Positions 1 to 8,277 of a stretch of 12,089 nucleotides of DNA are shown piece by piece. The notes under the pieces were generated by a model. That model had not been told where the DNA came from. It searched no databases and saw only the letters and a list, made by a program, of their open reading frames with translations. Made by a program: the position numbers and the translations under genes. The DNA comes from Clostridia bacterium. GTDB taxonomy: Bacteria > Bacillota > Clostridia > Christensenellales > CAG-1252. Location: contig JAGAAA010000091.1 in assembly GCA_017615495.1 (NCBI GenBank), positions 1 through 12,089 on the forward strand. The letters run 5' to 3'. Each line of letters begins with the position of its first letter. The stretch's first letter is position 1.

Positions 1-3000
1 ACCCTGATTTCTCCATCTTTGACGAACTCGTAGCGCACAGCGTCGCCACCGGCGCCAACGTGACCAAAAACGGCAATTCCATTATCTCGGTCACCACAAG
101 CGGCAACGTGATCGACACGTCCGGCTCCGCCTACAACACCTATCTCAACAAAACGGCGTACGGCAGGGCGGCGGGTGCCGCCAACGCAAACACGCGTTAC
201 TATTACAACCTTGCTTACGCGCGCGCAAACGTCTCGACGGGCAAATACAAGTTCTTGGTTTGGTCGGTCAAAGAGTACGCGCACGAGTCGCTTGCCGCTT
301 GGTTTGCCGCGGATGCTTCCTTTACGGGAAGTTTGGATATGACGGGGCTTTCCTACTATCCCATTGATTTTTCCGGCAGCGTTACCTTCACGAACGCGAC
401 GATCAAACTTGACAACATTTTGACGGAATCTTCCGTGCATTTCGCGTATTATTACGACGACGGCACGTTGCATTCTTCCAGCGCGCGCGGCACGCGAACG
501 AACAGCAGTCAGCATTACCTGATGCACACTTCCGTCTTCCGCGACGCGGTGGGTTCCATCACGCTTTCCACCGCCACCATCCAGGGCAACGTTCCGTGGT
601 TTTCCAACGCATCCTGCGGGTTCCTCGTTTCGGGCACGCTGGGCGGCTCGGATGACGCCAGGGCCAATTGCACGCTTTCCGCGATCACGTTCTCCGGCGT
701 TTACGTCTCCGACGGGGACAATCATATTACGAGCGACACCACTTATGCGCCGTTGTTGATCAACAAGGTCGGCAAGAACTCCATTATTGAGTGGAACGGC
801 GCAAGCGGAAGCGGCTACGGCTCTTATGAAACCAATGGGTACTATGCCGCGTCTTCCTTGATAGGCGACGTGGGCGACACCGCCGCCCGCGCGATCTATT
901 TGACCTTTGGCGGTATCGCCTTCGATAGCCGTACTTCGGCAACCTCAATAGACAATTTTGATTCGGCGTACGGTACTGGCAAAACCATTTTCAGCCGCGC
1001 GATGATCTTGAATTCCTTTATCTATTTTGCGGAAAGTTCCGGCCGTTACAACTTCTCGATCACGGAAGACCGTACCGCCGCTACTTCGCCGTCGTACAGC
1101 GCGCCGCACGGCGTCACGTACGGTAAGGAGATCACTTCTTCCGTCGAAAACGCAAACGAACAAAAGAAGTACTACGGCTCGGCGTATTACGTGCATCCGA
1201 CGGATTTCCAGTCGGCGACGGAGTACGACTTTTCCTCGGGCTTCCGTCCCTACGTGTACGTTGCGTATAACCTCAGCGAGTATAAGCACGAACTTTCTGT
1301 CAACGTTACCTTCAGCAGCGTGATCGCAGGGTGCGGCAAATACGGTGATCCTTACGTAATCGACGACGATAGCAAGCTCCCCATTTTGTCCGGCATCATT
1401 GCGGGTGACGACGTGGGTAATACGGTGCAACTTTCCTTGCCGAGCGATTTGACGAGTTACGATTATACGGGCACGTCTTACAGCAAGTACCTGTACAATT
1501 TCGGCACGAGCAACTTTACCTCTTCCGATGCCGGCGCAAGCAGTCAGACCAACGCAAACGTCCGCCGTTACCTTGCCGGCGCTTATTTTGTTATCACTCG
1601 TGACATAACGCTGCCTTCAAACTACAAGGCGTTGGGGACGACCTCTTCGGCGGAATACGCGTTCCGCGGCGTGCTTATCGGCAGAGGTAACCCGGTCATC
1701 ACCAATCATTCGAGGAATCCGTTGATCTATTCTTCCAACGGGTGCGTGGTCAAGGGGTTGACGGTCAACGTGGACGTCGATTACAACAGTAGCAACGTCA
1801 TTGAACTTGCCTCGCCGCAGGGGAGCGATCCTTACGCGTATACCGGCGGTATCCAATCTTACGGCGCCGTCATCGCGCAGATCATGGGTGGCGATACCTT
1901 CATCGATAACGTACAAGTGACCTTTGAAAACGCAACCTTCTCGGTCACCGCCACAAATTCTTCGTATTATCCCACCTTGACCCCCATCGGCGGCTACGTG
2001 GGCGTCCTCGTCAACGGCGGTTTGATCTTCCGCAATATGACGGGCTCCAACGTCGGTTTGACCGATTCCACGTACGACAAGGTCGCGCACGCCGGGTACC
2101 TTTACGTTAACCCCATCATCGGGCGAGTGATCGCCGGCTATGCCTTCAATGAGACCGAAGTTTACCACGCGACGGAAAGCGCCGCTACATTGAAAAACGG
2201 TGAAAAGAACTACACGATCTCAGACCTCTCTTTGTCGGCGGGGAAGCTTGGCGTCACGTACGAAAGTGATTCTTATTTCAGCGTGACCGTCCCCGACGGG
2301 CAGGCGATGTACGTTTTGGGCGCGATCGTAAATTCCGGCGCGGCGTCGGCGTCCTATCACGCAAGCAACGTCAACGATTATGAAGGGCTTACCGCATTCT
2401 GGTCCGCTTATCGTGCCCACACCACGGCGCGCGCGGGCGCGACTTACGGCGCGGTGGGCGTCGAGGGCTTCCAATCCAACGCCGATTACACCGATTACGC
2501 CGTGTACGACGCTTATACTGCGGACGGCGCCAAGATCCCTTATATCATCCGCGCTTATACCACAAAGTCAGGCAGCGCTTATCTGGCGCGTTGCATCAGT
2601 TCGCTTGAGAATACGCGGGTCACCGTCACGGGCGATTGCAACGTAGCGCAGGGCTTCCGCGGCATCGGCAGCATTTATTATAAGGACGATACGAACAGCA
2701 AATACGTCTCTCTCGGCATTGCCTCTATGACGGGCAGGATCGGCGAAACGCAAACCTCTTACACCGTCACGCTGCATATGAACTTCCGTGAATACAACCA
2801 CAAGAGCGTTTCGGCGTATATTGCGATCGCTGACGCCGGGTCGGAAAAGAGCACGGCGGGCTTTGGTCTTTTCAACTATTTGAAGATGAACGGCCCGAGC
2901 GCCACCAATTCGGTGCAGTATTTGACGCTTGCCGGCTCGGTCTTCTACGACGTTTATACCATCGCCGGCGTGCAGGCAAAATATAATTTTGCAAACTACG

Positions 3001-6000
3001 TAAACGACAAAGACAGAACGGAAACCGGAAACATTTCAAGCGGCAACACCGAGGATGCCACGTTGCGCAGGACGCTTTTGTCCGTCGGTGGTATCGCCGG
3101 GTTTGTGGGAAGTCAGTTCTATATCAAAAACGTTACCTTCAACGACTTCTGCGTAGAGGGCGCCAAAACGGCGGGCGGCATGGTCGGCTTTACTTTCCAA
3201 CCGAACAAAAGCGCGCTTGTTTCCAAGATCGTCTACGACAATGCGGCGGTCACAAACGCCGGGTACGTAAGCGTCGTCGGCGGCTTGCAGGCGGGCGGAC
3301 TCATCGGCAGGATCTTCCGCGCCGGGGTGGAAGTGGAAGGCGTTACGGGCGGCACCGACCTTATCGTCAGGGATATCGCCTCCAAAAACAGCAATCCCGA
3401 TGAAAGCGGCTTAAAGTATTACGCAAACCTCAACACCGGCGTCGGCGGGTTGATCGGCACTTGTTGGGCTGCGGATGGCGACGGTGTGGAAAAGCCTACG
3501 CTTTCGCCGGAGGCGCCTATCGCGGTAAGGCGTCTGTTTATCAACAACATCAACGTGGTTAAGGGAACTTACGCGGCCACGATCTCGGTCCGAAACAACA
3601 GCGGCACCAAAAACAATTACGCGGGCGGCTTTATCGGCTCGGCGCACAACGTGTGGATTAAGATCACAAACAGTGAGATCGAAGGGGTGAACGTCAGCGC
3701 AAACATTGCGGGCGGCTTCGTGGGAAAGGTCACGCAAAAGTATTATTTGTACATTGAAAAATGCTCCGCCGACGGTTCGGCGAAAGCGGCGTCCATTTCC
3801 GGCACGAGGTACGCGGGTGGCGCGGTTGCCTGGGCAATCGGTCGTGATACTTTGTACTTCCAGCTCCTTGACTTCGTTACCAAGGATTACGTCGTCCAGT
3901 CTACCACCACCGCTGCGGTAGGGGCGGGCGCAGGCGGCGTTGTCGGTTACGCGCAAGGCGACAACAGGGCGGTAAACAATGGCAACAACTACATTTGTGA
4001 ATACAACAACCTGACCGTTTTAAACTGCGAGATCAAAACGAATTACGCGGACGACACCGAAACATATCCGCTCAAGTACAAGTGCGGTACCGGCGGCTTG
4101 ATCGGCGTCATCGATACGGCGACGGACGGCGTGGAGGGTACCAGAAGCACCAGCAACAAGTATAAGTTCAGCGGATACAACATCCTCGTCAAAAACAGTT
4201 CCATCACGCACAAGGACGCCGGCGTAACGGATAAGAATACAGCAAGCAACAACCGCCGCATCGGCGATATCGTAGGCAACAACGCCGTATTGTCCCCCAT
4301 CAAGATGGCGGGCGTTGCGGTACAAAACGACAATTACTGCGGTAAGCACGTCGGCAATTGCGACAGCGATGGCGACTCGTACGGCTCCGGCACCGGTTAC
4401 GGCACGGGGTACCTCGTCTTCGCAAACTTCAACGCGTCAACGGCGGGCTCCACTCTCCCCAACGTGGAGGATGGCACCACTGCGGCGGATAACTTTACGA
4501 GCGTCAGCGCGGCGTATCCTTACATTACGGTCAACCCCGCGTTGAACATCGGCGGGTTGCTTTTGACGGGCGACGGCGTTGCTGCGACGGACAGCGCGCT
4601 TCCCATCCGCAACATCCTTTCGGATGCTTCCGGCCGCTATAGTTACGCGTCGGGGAGTTATTACAGCGGATCTTCCGGGGACAATAACTTGCAAGCGTTC
4701 TCCGGCTTTATCGGCAAGCTTTCCATGTTCTCGACCGAAGTTTCCGGTTACCTCGGTACCGATTTCCCCGTCATCATTGCGGATGATACCACGCGCGCCA
4801 ACTCGCACAAGATGATCAACAGTTATCTGCGTCTTTTGACCAATACGATCCACGATTTCGGCACGGATTCCGCTAGCGTTTATTCGGTGGTCATTTATAA
4901 CGTCACTTATGAAAACGGCGTCTTTACGCCGCACGCAACGGGTTCGAGCTTAAAACGCGCGGAGGGGGAATTCTATATCACCAACTCGGCGTTTGATAGC
5001 GGCAAGACGCAATTCTCTTTGATCGACTTGCGCTTCTTCGATCCGGCGGACGGCGCGACTGTGGCGTATCACGTTTACGTGCCGGTCTTCGTCAAAAAGG
5101 TGCTTTCGTACTCTTTTGACGTGGCGGTGCAGAGCGGCACAAACTACTTAGAGAGCCATTATACCGATAAGTTCGGCGAGGCGCTCATCGAAAACGTCGG
5201 CACACCGGTCACGCTGTTCTTCCGTTATACCTATTCCAGAACGGTTGCGGAATGGACCACCGCCATCAACTTGGGTGAGGACGTCAACCGTAACTACGCA
5301 AAGAACCTGCTCTTCTATAAGGCTAACACCAACAACATTTTGCAAAACTTCCCGACGGACGCTTTGCTCGTTTTGGTGGATAAAAACCGAGGAGGTAAGC
5401 CCTATTACGCCACAATAGGCACCGCGTTCAGCGGTAACACCCTCAATCTTTCCGCCTTCCGTGAAACGATGAGCGCGGCGGGTGTCTTTGGCGGAGACGC
5501 CTTCTCGCCGGTTTCCCTTGGGGATTTGATGACCCTTTCCGTCACGCAAAACGGCGGCGGAGCGGATAAACTGGTGCAATGCAGCGCAAACGATGCAAGC
5601 GTCGTCGTGGCGGGGCAGGGCTATCGCTTGGCAACCGATCAGGAACTTGCGGACGGCACCGTCCAAAAGTACACGGTCACCGCCTCCGGAGCCGAGATCT
5701 CCGAACGGTATTACCTTTCCGTCTATACAAAGTCCAACGCCCTCAACGACGCGTTGTTCCATTACTTCCTGATCACCACACCTTCTTCCTTTGGCGATGT
5801 GGAGCACCCCTCCAAGATCCTCGATACCGGCGCGCACACGATGGTCCACCTTGTTATGGGCAAGATCTTCTACCATGACGATCTTTCCATCAGCGGCGAT
5901 TCGCTTTTGGGCTCGCAGGTCATGACGGCAGAAAACAACGAGCTTATCGTTTCGCTCCGTAGCGTGCTTGGTCTCAGCGATGAGCTCGACTCGGATATCA

Positions 6001-7016
6001 AAGCGAGCGTTCGAGGGTTGATCGGTGCGACGGAAGTTTACCAAAGCTTCCTTTTGTACTTAACCCGTAAGGAAGGCTTGGAGATATTGCGCGCCATCAT
6101 CGGCAACCCCACCGCCTCGGGCGAGTACGCCATCGACTACGTGCTCAACGGTATGGCGGACGTCAGCACGGATGCGTACTCTGCCGCAAACGTTCGCTTG
6201 ACGCAAAACTACGTTGAATTCGTCACCGGCGATATCAGCGATAAGTTTGCCAGCGAAAACAAATTCGAGATCAACGCCACGGTGACCCTCACTTACGGCG
6301 CAACTGCCATCCCCGCGCAGTTCCCGGGCCGTGGTATCGGCTCGCCGGATAGCGGCGTTACGCTTTCCGCGTCGTCCAACGTTGCGTTCTCATCGCAGGG
6401 CACCACGTATAGCAAAAACACCATTGCCGTTGAGGAAACGCCGCCGGTCTCGTATTATTCCGAGGCCGATCCGCTTGTTGCGGTGCTTGACCTCAACCCG
6501 CTTGGCGATAGGGTGGGCAACTTTACCGCCCTCGGCATCAACGCTTTGAACGTAGGCAACGCCACGACGGCGGAGTTTGACCTTCTTGCCGTTATCGACG
6601 CTACGGCGGTGGAAGAGCAGATCACCGGGTATCAAAGCGTTTCCATCTCGGTCAAACTGTTGCAAAAAGACAACGACGGCACGTACAGCGGCTCGCTGCT
6701 CGACGTTTCGGATTACTTTACGGTAACGTTTGAGGGCGAGACGAATCCGCCCGTCGACAACGGTACGGAGTATACGCACACCATCGCCGCAAACAGCGCC
6801 AATTTGGTGGACAACGGCGCGGAGATCACGCTCCCCGTTTTGCACGTTTCGGTCAAGACGGGCAGCGCCCTTGAATCGGCAGGGCTCGCTTACGCCAACT
6901 ACCGTTTGGTGGTGGAAACGGTGCTCTACAACGCACAAGGGGAAATTCCCTCCACGAGGGTCTCCAATTACGTGATCTACACCAACGCCAAGGTCGTACC
7001 CAACTTCGTGGGCTGA
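1..7016 (+). CDS. Giant GLUG-motif surface-type protein, 5' partial
   Basis: The frame (first full codon at position 3) is open from the left edge to TGA at 7014-7016, giving 2337 codons. A GTG at 60 is only the first start-like codon and is not evidence of the true start. The protein is rich in Gly, Ser, Thr, Asn, Tyr and Ala, poor in Cys, and without long hydrophobic stretches, as in secreted beta-solenoid proteins. Codons 1029-1368 hold nine G-G-[LIFMVA]-[IVA]-[GA] motifs resembling the GLUG motif (8 clear, 1 degenerate), with another (GGYVG) at 1989-2003. A passage at 1329-1379 (GCGKYGDPYVIDDDSKL) resembles the G-x-G-x-x-x-x-P-Y-x-I entry of such repeat modules. From about 4700 onward no GLUG motifs are seen and I do not recognise the domains. 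The C-terminus (ending VPNFVG) has no LPXTG signal, membrane helix, SLH or dockerin motif, so the anchoring mode is unknown; any signal peptide is off-window. A role in adhesion or the cell surface is inference only. Confidence 0.85.
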   Translation, partial: PDFSIFDELVAHSVATGANVTKNGNSIISVTTSGNVIDTSGSAYNTYLNKTAYGRAAGAANANTRYYYNLAYARANVSTGKYKFLVWSVKEYAHESLAAWFAADASFTGSLDMTGLSYYPIDFSGSVTFTNATIKLDNILTESSVHFAYYYDDGTLHSSSARGTRTNSSQHYLMHTSVFRDAVGSITLSTATIQGNVPWFSNASCGFLVSGTLGGSDDARANCTLSAITFSGVYVSDGDNHITSDTTYAPLLINKVGKNSIIEWNGASGSGYGSYETNGYYAASSLIGDVGDTAARAIYLTFGGIAFDSRTSATSIDNFDSAYGTGKTIFSRAMILNSFIYFAESSGRYNFSITEDRTAATSPSYSAPHGVTYGKEITSSVENANEQKKYYGSAYYVHPTDFQSATEYDFSSGFRPYVYVAYNLSEYKHELSVNVTFSSVIAGCGKYGDPYVIDDDSKLPILSGIIAGDDVGNTVQLSLPSDLTSYDYTGTSYSKYLYNFGTSNFTSSDAGASSQTNANVRRYLAGAYFVITRDITLPSNYKALGTTSSAEYAFRGVLIGRGNPVITNHSRNPLIYSSNGCVVKGLTVNVDVDYNSSNVIELASPQGSDPYAYTGGIQSYGAVIAQIMGGDTFIDNVQVTFENATFSVTATNSSYYPTLTPIGGYVGVLVNGGLIFRNMTGSNVGLTDSTYDKVAHAGYLYVNPIIGRVIAGYAFNETEVYHATESAATLKNGEKNYTISDLSLSAGKLGVTYESDSYFSVTVPDGQAMYVLGAIVNSGAASASYHASNVNDYEGLTAFWSAYRAHTTARAGATYGAVGVEGFQSNADYTDYAVYDAYTADGAKIPYIIRAYTTKSGSAYLARCISSLENTRVTVTGDCNVAQGFRGIGSIYYKDDTNSKYVSLGIASMTGRIGETQTSYTVTLHMNFREYNHKSVSAYIAIADAGSEKSTAGFGLFNYLKMNGPSATNSVQYLTLAGSVFYDVYTIAGVQAKYNFANYVNDKDRTETGNISSGNTEDATLRRTLLSVGGIAGFVGSQFYIKNVTFNDFCVEGAKTAGGMVGFTFQPNKSALVSKIVYDNAAVTNAGYVSVVGGLQAGGLIGRIFRAGVEVEGVTGGTDLIVRDIASKNSNPDESGLKYYANLNTGVGGLIGTCWAADGDGVEKPTLSPEAPIAVRRLFINNINVVKGTYAATISVRNNSGTKNNYAGGFIGSAHNVWIKITNSEIEGVNVSANIAGGFVGKVTQKYYLYIEKCSADGSAKAASISGTRYAGGAVAWAIGRDTLYFQLLDFVTKDYVVQSTTTAAVGAGAGGVVGYAQGDNRAVNNGNNYICEYNNLTVLNCEIKTNYADDTETYPLKYKCGTGGLIGVIDTATDGVEGTRSTSNKYKFSGYNILVKNSSITHKDAGVTDKNTASNNRRIGDIVGNNAVLSPIKMAGVAVQNDNYCGKHVGNCDSDGDSYGSGTGYGTGYLVFANFNASTAGSTLPNVEDGTTAADNFTSVSAAYPYITVNPALNIGGLLLTGDGVAATDSALPIRNILSDASGRYSYASGSYYSGSSGDNNLQAFSGFIGKLSMFSTEVSGYLGTDFPVIIADDTTRANSHKMINSYLRLLTNTIHDFGTDSASVYSVVIYNVTYENGVFTPHATGSSLKRAEGEFYITNSAFDSGKTQFSLIDLRFFDPADGATVAYHVYVPVFVKKVLSYSFDVAVQSGTNYLESHYTDKFGEALIENVGTPVTLFFRYTYSRTVAEWTTAINLGEDVNRNYAKNLLFYKANTNNILQNFPTDALLVLVDKNRGGKPYYATIGTAFSGNTLNLSAFRETMSAAGVFGGDAFSPVSLGDLMTLSVTQNGGGADKLVQCSANDASVVVAGQGYRLATDQELADGTVQKYTVTASGAEISERYYLSVYTKSNALNDALFHYFLITTPSSFGDVEHPSKILDTGAHTMVHLVMGKIFYHDDLSISGDSLLGSQVMTAENNELIVSLRSVLGLSDELDSDIKASVRGLIGATEVYQSFLLYLTRKEGLEILRAIIGNPTASGEYAIDYVLNGMADVSTDAYSAANVRLTQNYVEFVTGDISDKFASENKFEINATVTLTYGATAIPAQFPGRGIGSPDSGVTLSASSNVAFSSQGTTYSKNTIAVEETPPVSYYSEADPLVAVLDLNPLGDRVGNFTALGINALNVGNATTAEFDLLAVIDATAVEEQITGYQSVSISVKLLQKDNDGTYSGSLLDVSDYFTVTFEGETNPPVDNGTEYTHTIAANSANLVDNGAEITLPVLHVSVKTGSALESAGLAYANYRLVVETVLYNAQGEIPSTRVSNYVIYTNAKVVPNFVG
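273..2825 (+). repeat. Three spaced E-Y-x-H module-boundary motifs in the giant protein
   Basis: The in-frame segments EYAHESLAAWFA (273-308), EYKHELSVNVTF (1278-1313) and EYNHKSVSAYIA (2790-2825) share E-Y-x-H followed by an alternating hydrophobic pattern. Each follows a short strand (YKFLVWSVK, YVYVAYNLS, TVTLHMNFR). They are 335 and 504 codons apart. They look like the end of one structural module and the start of the next in the N-terminal half. No named domain is recognised, and similarity is limited to about a dozen residues per copy. Confidence 0.45.
3087..4106 (+). repeat. Cluster of nine GLUG-like glycine motifs in the giant protein
   Basis: In-frame motifs start at 3087 (GGIAG), 3174 (GGMVG), 3294 (GGLIG), 3444 (GGLIG), 3624 (GGFIG), 3711 (GGFVG), 3816 (degenerate GGAVA), 3933 (GGVVG) and 4092 (GGLIG). 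Spacings are 29, 40, 50, 60, 29, 35, 39 and 53 codons. Intervening stretches carry short strands such as FINNINVVKGT and YICEYNNLTVLNCEI, which fits a right-handed beta-helix with variable loops. The repeat is at protein level; the DNA of the copies has diverged. The GLUG family assignment is from motif shape, and the fold is inference. Confidence 0.7.
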
Positions 7017-7039
7017 TCCTTCGACACTTGACCCAAAAT

Positions 7040-7067
7040 AAAAGCTGGGCGCACGCCCCGCTTTTTT
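7040..7067 (+). terminator. Intrinsic terminator of the giant surface gene
   Basis: The arm AAAAGC-T-GGGC pairs with GCCC-C-GCTTTT around the loop GCAC, with one internal T/C mismatch, and the right arm runs into six T residues at 7062-7067. It lies 24 bases after the TGA at 7014-7016. It separates the surface gene transcriptionally from the defence-type genes downstream. Confidence 0.88.
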
Positions 7068-7095
7068 AATTACCAGCAAAATCACATGAAAAAAT

Positions 7096-7119
7096 GGGAA
7101 TAGTATAGGGAATAATATA
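7096..7119 (+). repeat. 12-bp tandem repeat upstream of the fic promoter
   Basis: GGGAATAGTATA (7096-7107) is followed directly by GGGAATAATATA (7108-7119), differing at one position. The pair ends 7 bases before the -35 element of the fic promoter. The spacing of about one helical turn would suit two binding sites for a regulator, possibly the winged-helix tail of the Fic protein itself. The repeat is seen directly; the operator role is inference. Confidence 0.4.
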
Positions 7120-7126
7120 TAAGATA

Positions 7127-7155
7127 TTGCGAAAAGAAACAGGTTGTGATATAAT
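7127..7155 (+). promoter_or_regulatory. Sigma-70-type promoter of the fic gene with extended -10
   Basis: A -35-like TTGCGA (7127-7132) is followed after 17 bases by a perfect TATAAT (7150-7155), with TG at 7147-7148 giving an extended -10. Transcription would start near 7162, leaving a leader of about 20 bases before the ATG at 7183. The terminator upstream makes this the likely main promoter of the fic gene. Confidence 0.75.
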
Positions 7156-7169
7156 AATAACAGTTTCAC

Positions 7170-7175
7170 AAGGAG
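7170..7175 (+). promoter_or_regulatory. Ribosome binding site of the fic gene
   Basis: AAGGAG lies 7 bases before the ATG at 7183. It fixes this start over other in-frame starts, and the protein N-terminus matches the expected Fic helical region. Confidence 0.85.
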
Positions 7176-7182
7176 CTACTAT

Positions 7183-8169
7183 ATGGAGAACTATATTCCT
7201 CCCTTTGACATTACGAATGAGATGCTGGAGAAATGCTTCGAGATCATGGAGGATCTCGGGAAATTATCCGGCATCAATGAAATGGAACGCTTCCCGCGGC
7301 TTCGCAGAGTATCGCGAGTAAAAAGCATCCATTCCTCTCTTGCCATCGAAAACAACACCCTTTCCATCGGTCAGGTTACTGACATCGTGGAAGGTAAGCG
7401 CGTGTTGGGTCCCGCGGATGACATTCTCGCTGTTAAAATCGCTATTGAAGCGTATAAGTTGATTGATGAGGTTAATCCTTTCCGCATAGAGGATCTTTTA
7501 AAGGTTCACGGCGTAATGATGGGCGGGCTTGTGGACGAAGCCGGACGCATCCGCACGGGGAACGTCGGTGTCTTTGGCGAGAAGGGAAACGTCATCCATA
7601 CGGCGCCGTCATACAAGTTGGTGCACGAACTGATGGGGCAACTTTTTGATTGGATCAAGAATGCGGACGTGCAAATGCTGATCAAATCCAGCGTGTTCCA
7701 TTATGAATTTGAATTTATCCACCCCTTCCGCGATGGAAATGGCAGAATGGGCAGGTTGTGGCAAACCGCGCTTCTTGCGACGTGGAAGCCGATCTTCAAG
7801 TATATTCCCATCGAGAGCGTGATCAAGGATCGTCAAGAGGAATACTATACCGCCATCGCGCAGGCGACAAGCGAAGCAAAATCAAACGCATTCATCCTCT
7901 TTATGCTTGATGCCATCGGCGAAGCAATCAAAGGGATTTTGAAGGATTCGGCGGATCACGCGAGTCATATCAGCATCCAGATCAACAAGCTGATGCATGT
8001 GATGGAAACATATCCCCAATCCGCGCAGATGCTGATGGATCGCCTTCGCTTAAAATCCCGCGTTGGTTTTCGCAAAAACTATCTGATCCCTGCTTTGGAA
8101 GCCGGACTTGTAGAAATGACCATCCCCGACAAGCCGACAAGTAAGAATCAAATGTATTATAAAAAATAA
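7183..8169 (+). CDS. Fic family protein adenylyltransferase, class II-type
   Basis: This 328-residue protein has the full Fic catalytic motif HPFRDGNGRMGR at residues 180-191. It includes the general base H180, acidic D184 for the metal, and the phosphate-binding G185-R188 and R191. Fic enzymes usually transfer AMP from ATP to a hydroxyl side chain of a target protein. An N-terminal SLAIEN (residues 52-57) matches the [S/T]xxxE[G/N] inhibitory helix, with E56 as the inhibitory glutamate, so the enzyme is probably self-restrained and needs no separate antitoxin. Residues about 125-150 (VGVFGEKGNVIHTAP) fit the flap that positions the target. The C-terminus (about 267-328, containing EMTIPDKPTSKNQ) looks like the winged-helix tail common in this subgroup and may bind DNA. 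It has its own promoter and lies 108 bases upstream of hsdR with no clear terminator between them. Fic genes are known next to type I restriction loci, but the target and any functional link here are unknown. Confidence 0.93.
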   Translation: MENYIPPFDITNEMLEKCFEIMEDLGKLSGINEMERFPRLRRVSRVKSIHSSLAIENNTLSIGQVTDIVEGKRVLGPADDILAVKIAIEAYKLIDEVNPFRIEDLLKVHGVMMGGLVDEAGRIRTGNVGVFGEKGNVIHTAPSYKLVHELMGQLFDWIKNADVQMLIKSSVFHYEFEFIHPFRDGNGRMGRLWQTALLATWKPIFKYIPIESVIKDRQEEYYTAIAQATSEAKSNAFILFMLDAIGEAIKGILKDSADHASHISIQINKLMHVMETYPQSAQMLMDRLRLKSRVGFRKNYLIPALEAGLVEMTIPDKPTSKNQMYYKK

Positions 8170-8209
8170 TCTAATAGATATTTAGGGACTAGAAACATCG
8201 CGTTTGACA

Positions 8210-8218
8210 TGCTATAAT
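8210..8218 (+). promoter_or_regulatory. Extended -10 promoter of the hsdR-hsdM operon
   Basis: TGCTATAAT is a perfect extended -10 (TATAAT at 8213-8218). The expected -35 position (about 8190-8195, TAGAAA) matches poorly. A perfect TTGACA at 8204-8209 is only 3 bases from the -10 and cannot act as its -35. Transcription would start near 8225, giving a leader of about 53 bases. Some read-through from the fic gene is also possible, since I see no terminator after 8169. Confidence 0.65.
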
Positions 8219-8262
8219 GTTAAGGATGAGTAGTAAAACCTGTACGTACGAACCTTTAAAGA

Positions 8263-8270
8263 AAAGGAGG
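8263..8270 (+). promoter_or_regulatory. Strong ribosome binding site of hsdR, possibly in a small hairpin
   Basis: AAAGGAGG lies 7 bases before the ATG at 8278 and fixes the start. CCTTT at 8253-8257 could pair with AAAGG at 8263-8267 across a 5-base loop, partly hiding the site, but a five-pair AT-rich stem is weak. The leader also holds the 8-bp palindrome GTACGTAC at 8242-8249, of unknown meaning. Confidence 0.8.
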
Positions 8271-8277
8271 ACCAATA

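Noticed and set aside
945..1430. Minus-strand 161-codon frame and overlapping + strand 98-codon frame within the surface gene
   Set aside because: Both are Arg-rich shadow frames of the main coding frame with no translation signals.
5148..6044. 298-codon open frame on the minus strand
   Set aside because: It lies wholly inside the giant surface gene and its translation is basic, low-complexity and unlike a folded protein family. It is explained by the GC-rich codon pattern of the coding strand; no ribosome binding site or promoter was found.
6390..7169. 259-codon minus-strand frame running across the terminator
   Set aside because: Most of it is antisense to the giant gene. Its first residues read through the terminator and fic promoter region, giving a hydrophobic start by chance from AT-rich DNA. 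The + strand features there are much better supported.
8204..8218. Perfect TTGACA and TATAAT hexamers taken together as a consensus promoter
   Set aside because: They are only 3 bases apart, not about 17, so they cannot serve as a -35/-10 pair. Only the extended -10 is kept.
8207..8220. ACAT...ATGT inverted repeat around the hsdR -10 as an operator
   Set aside because: Only four base pairs with a six-base gap, easily expected by chance in AT-rich DNA.
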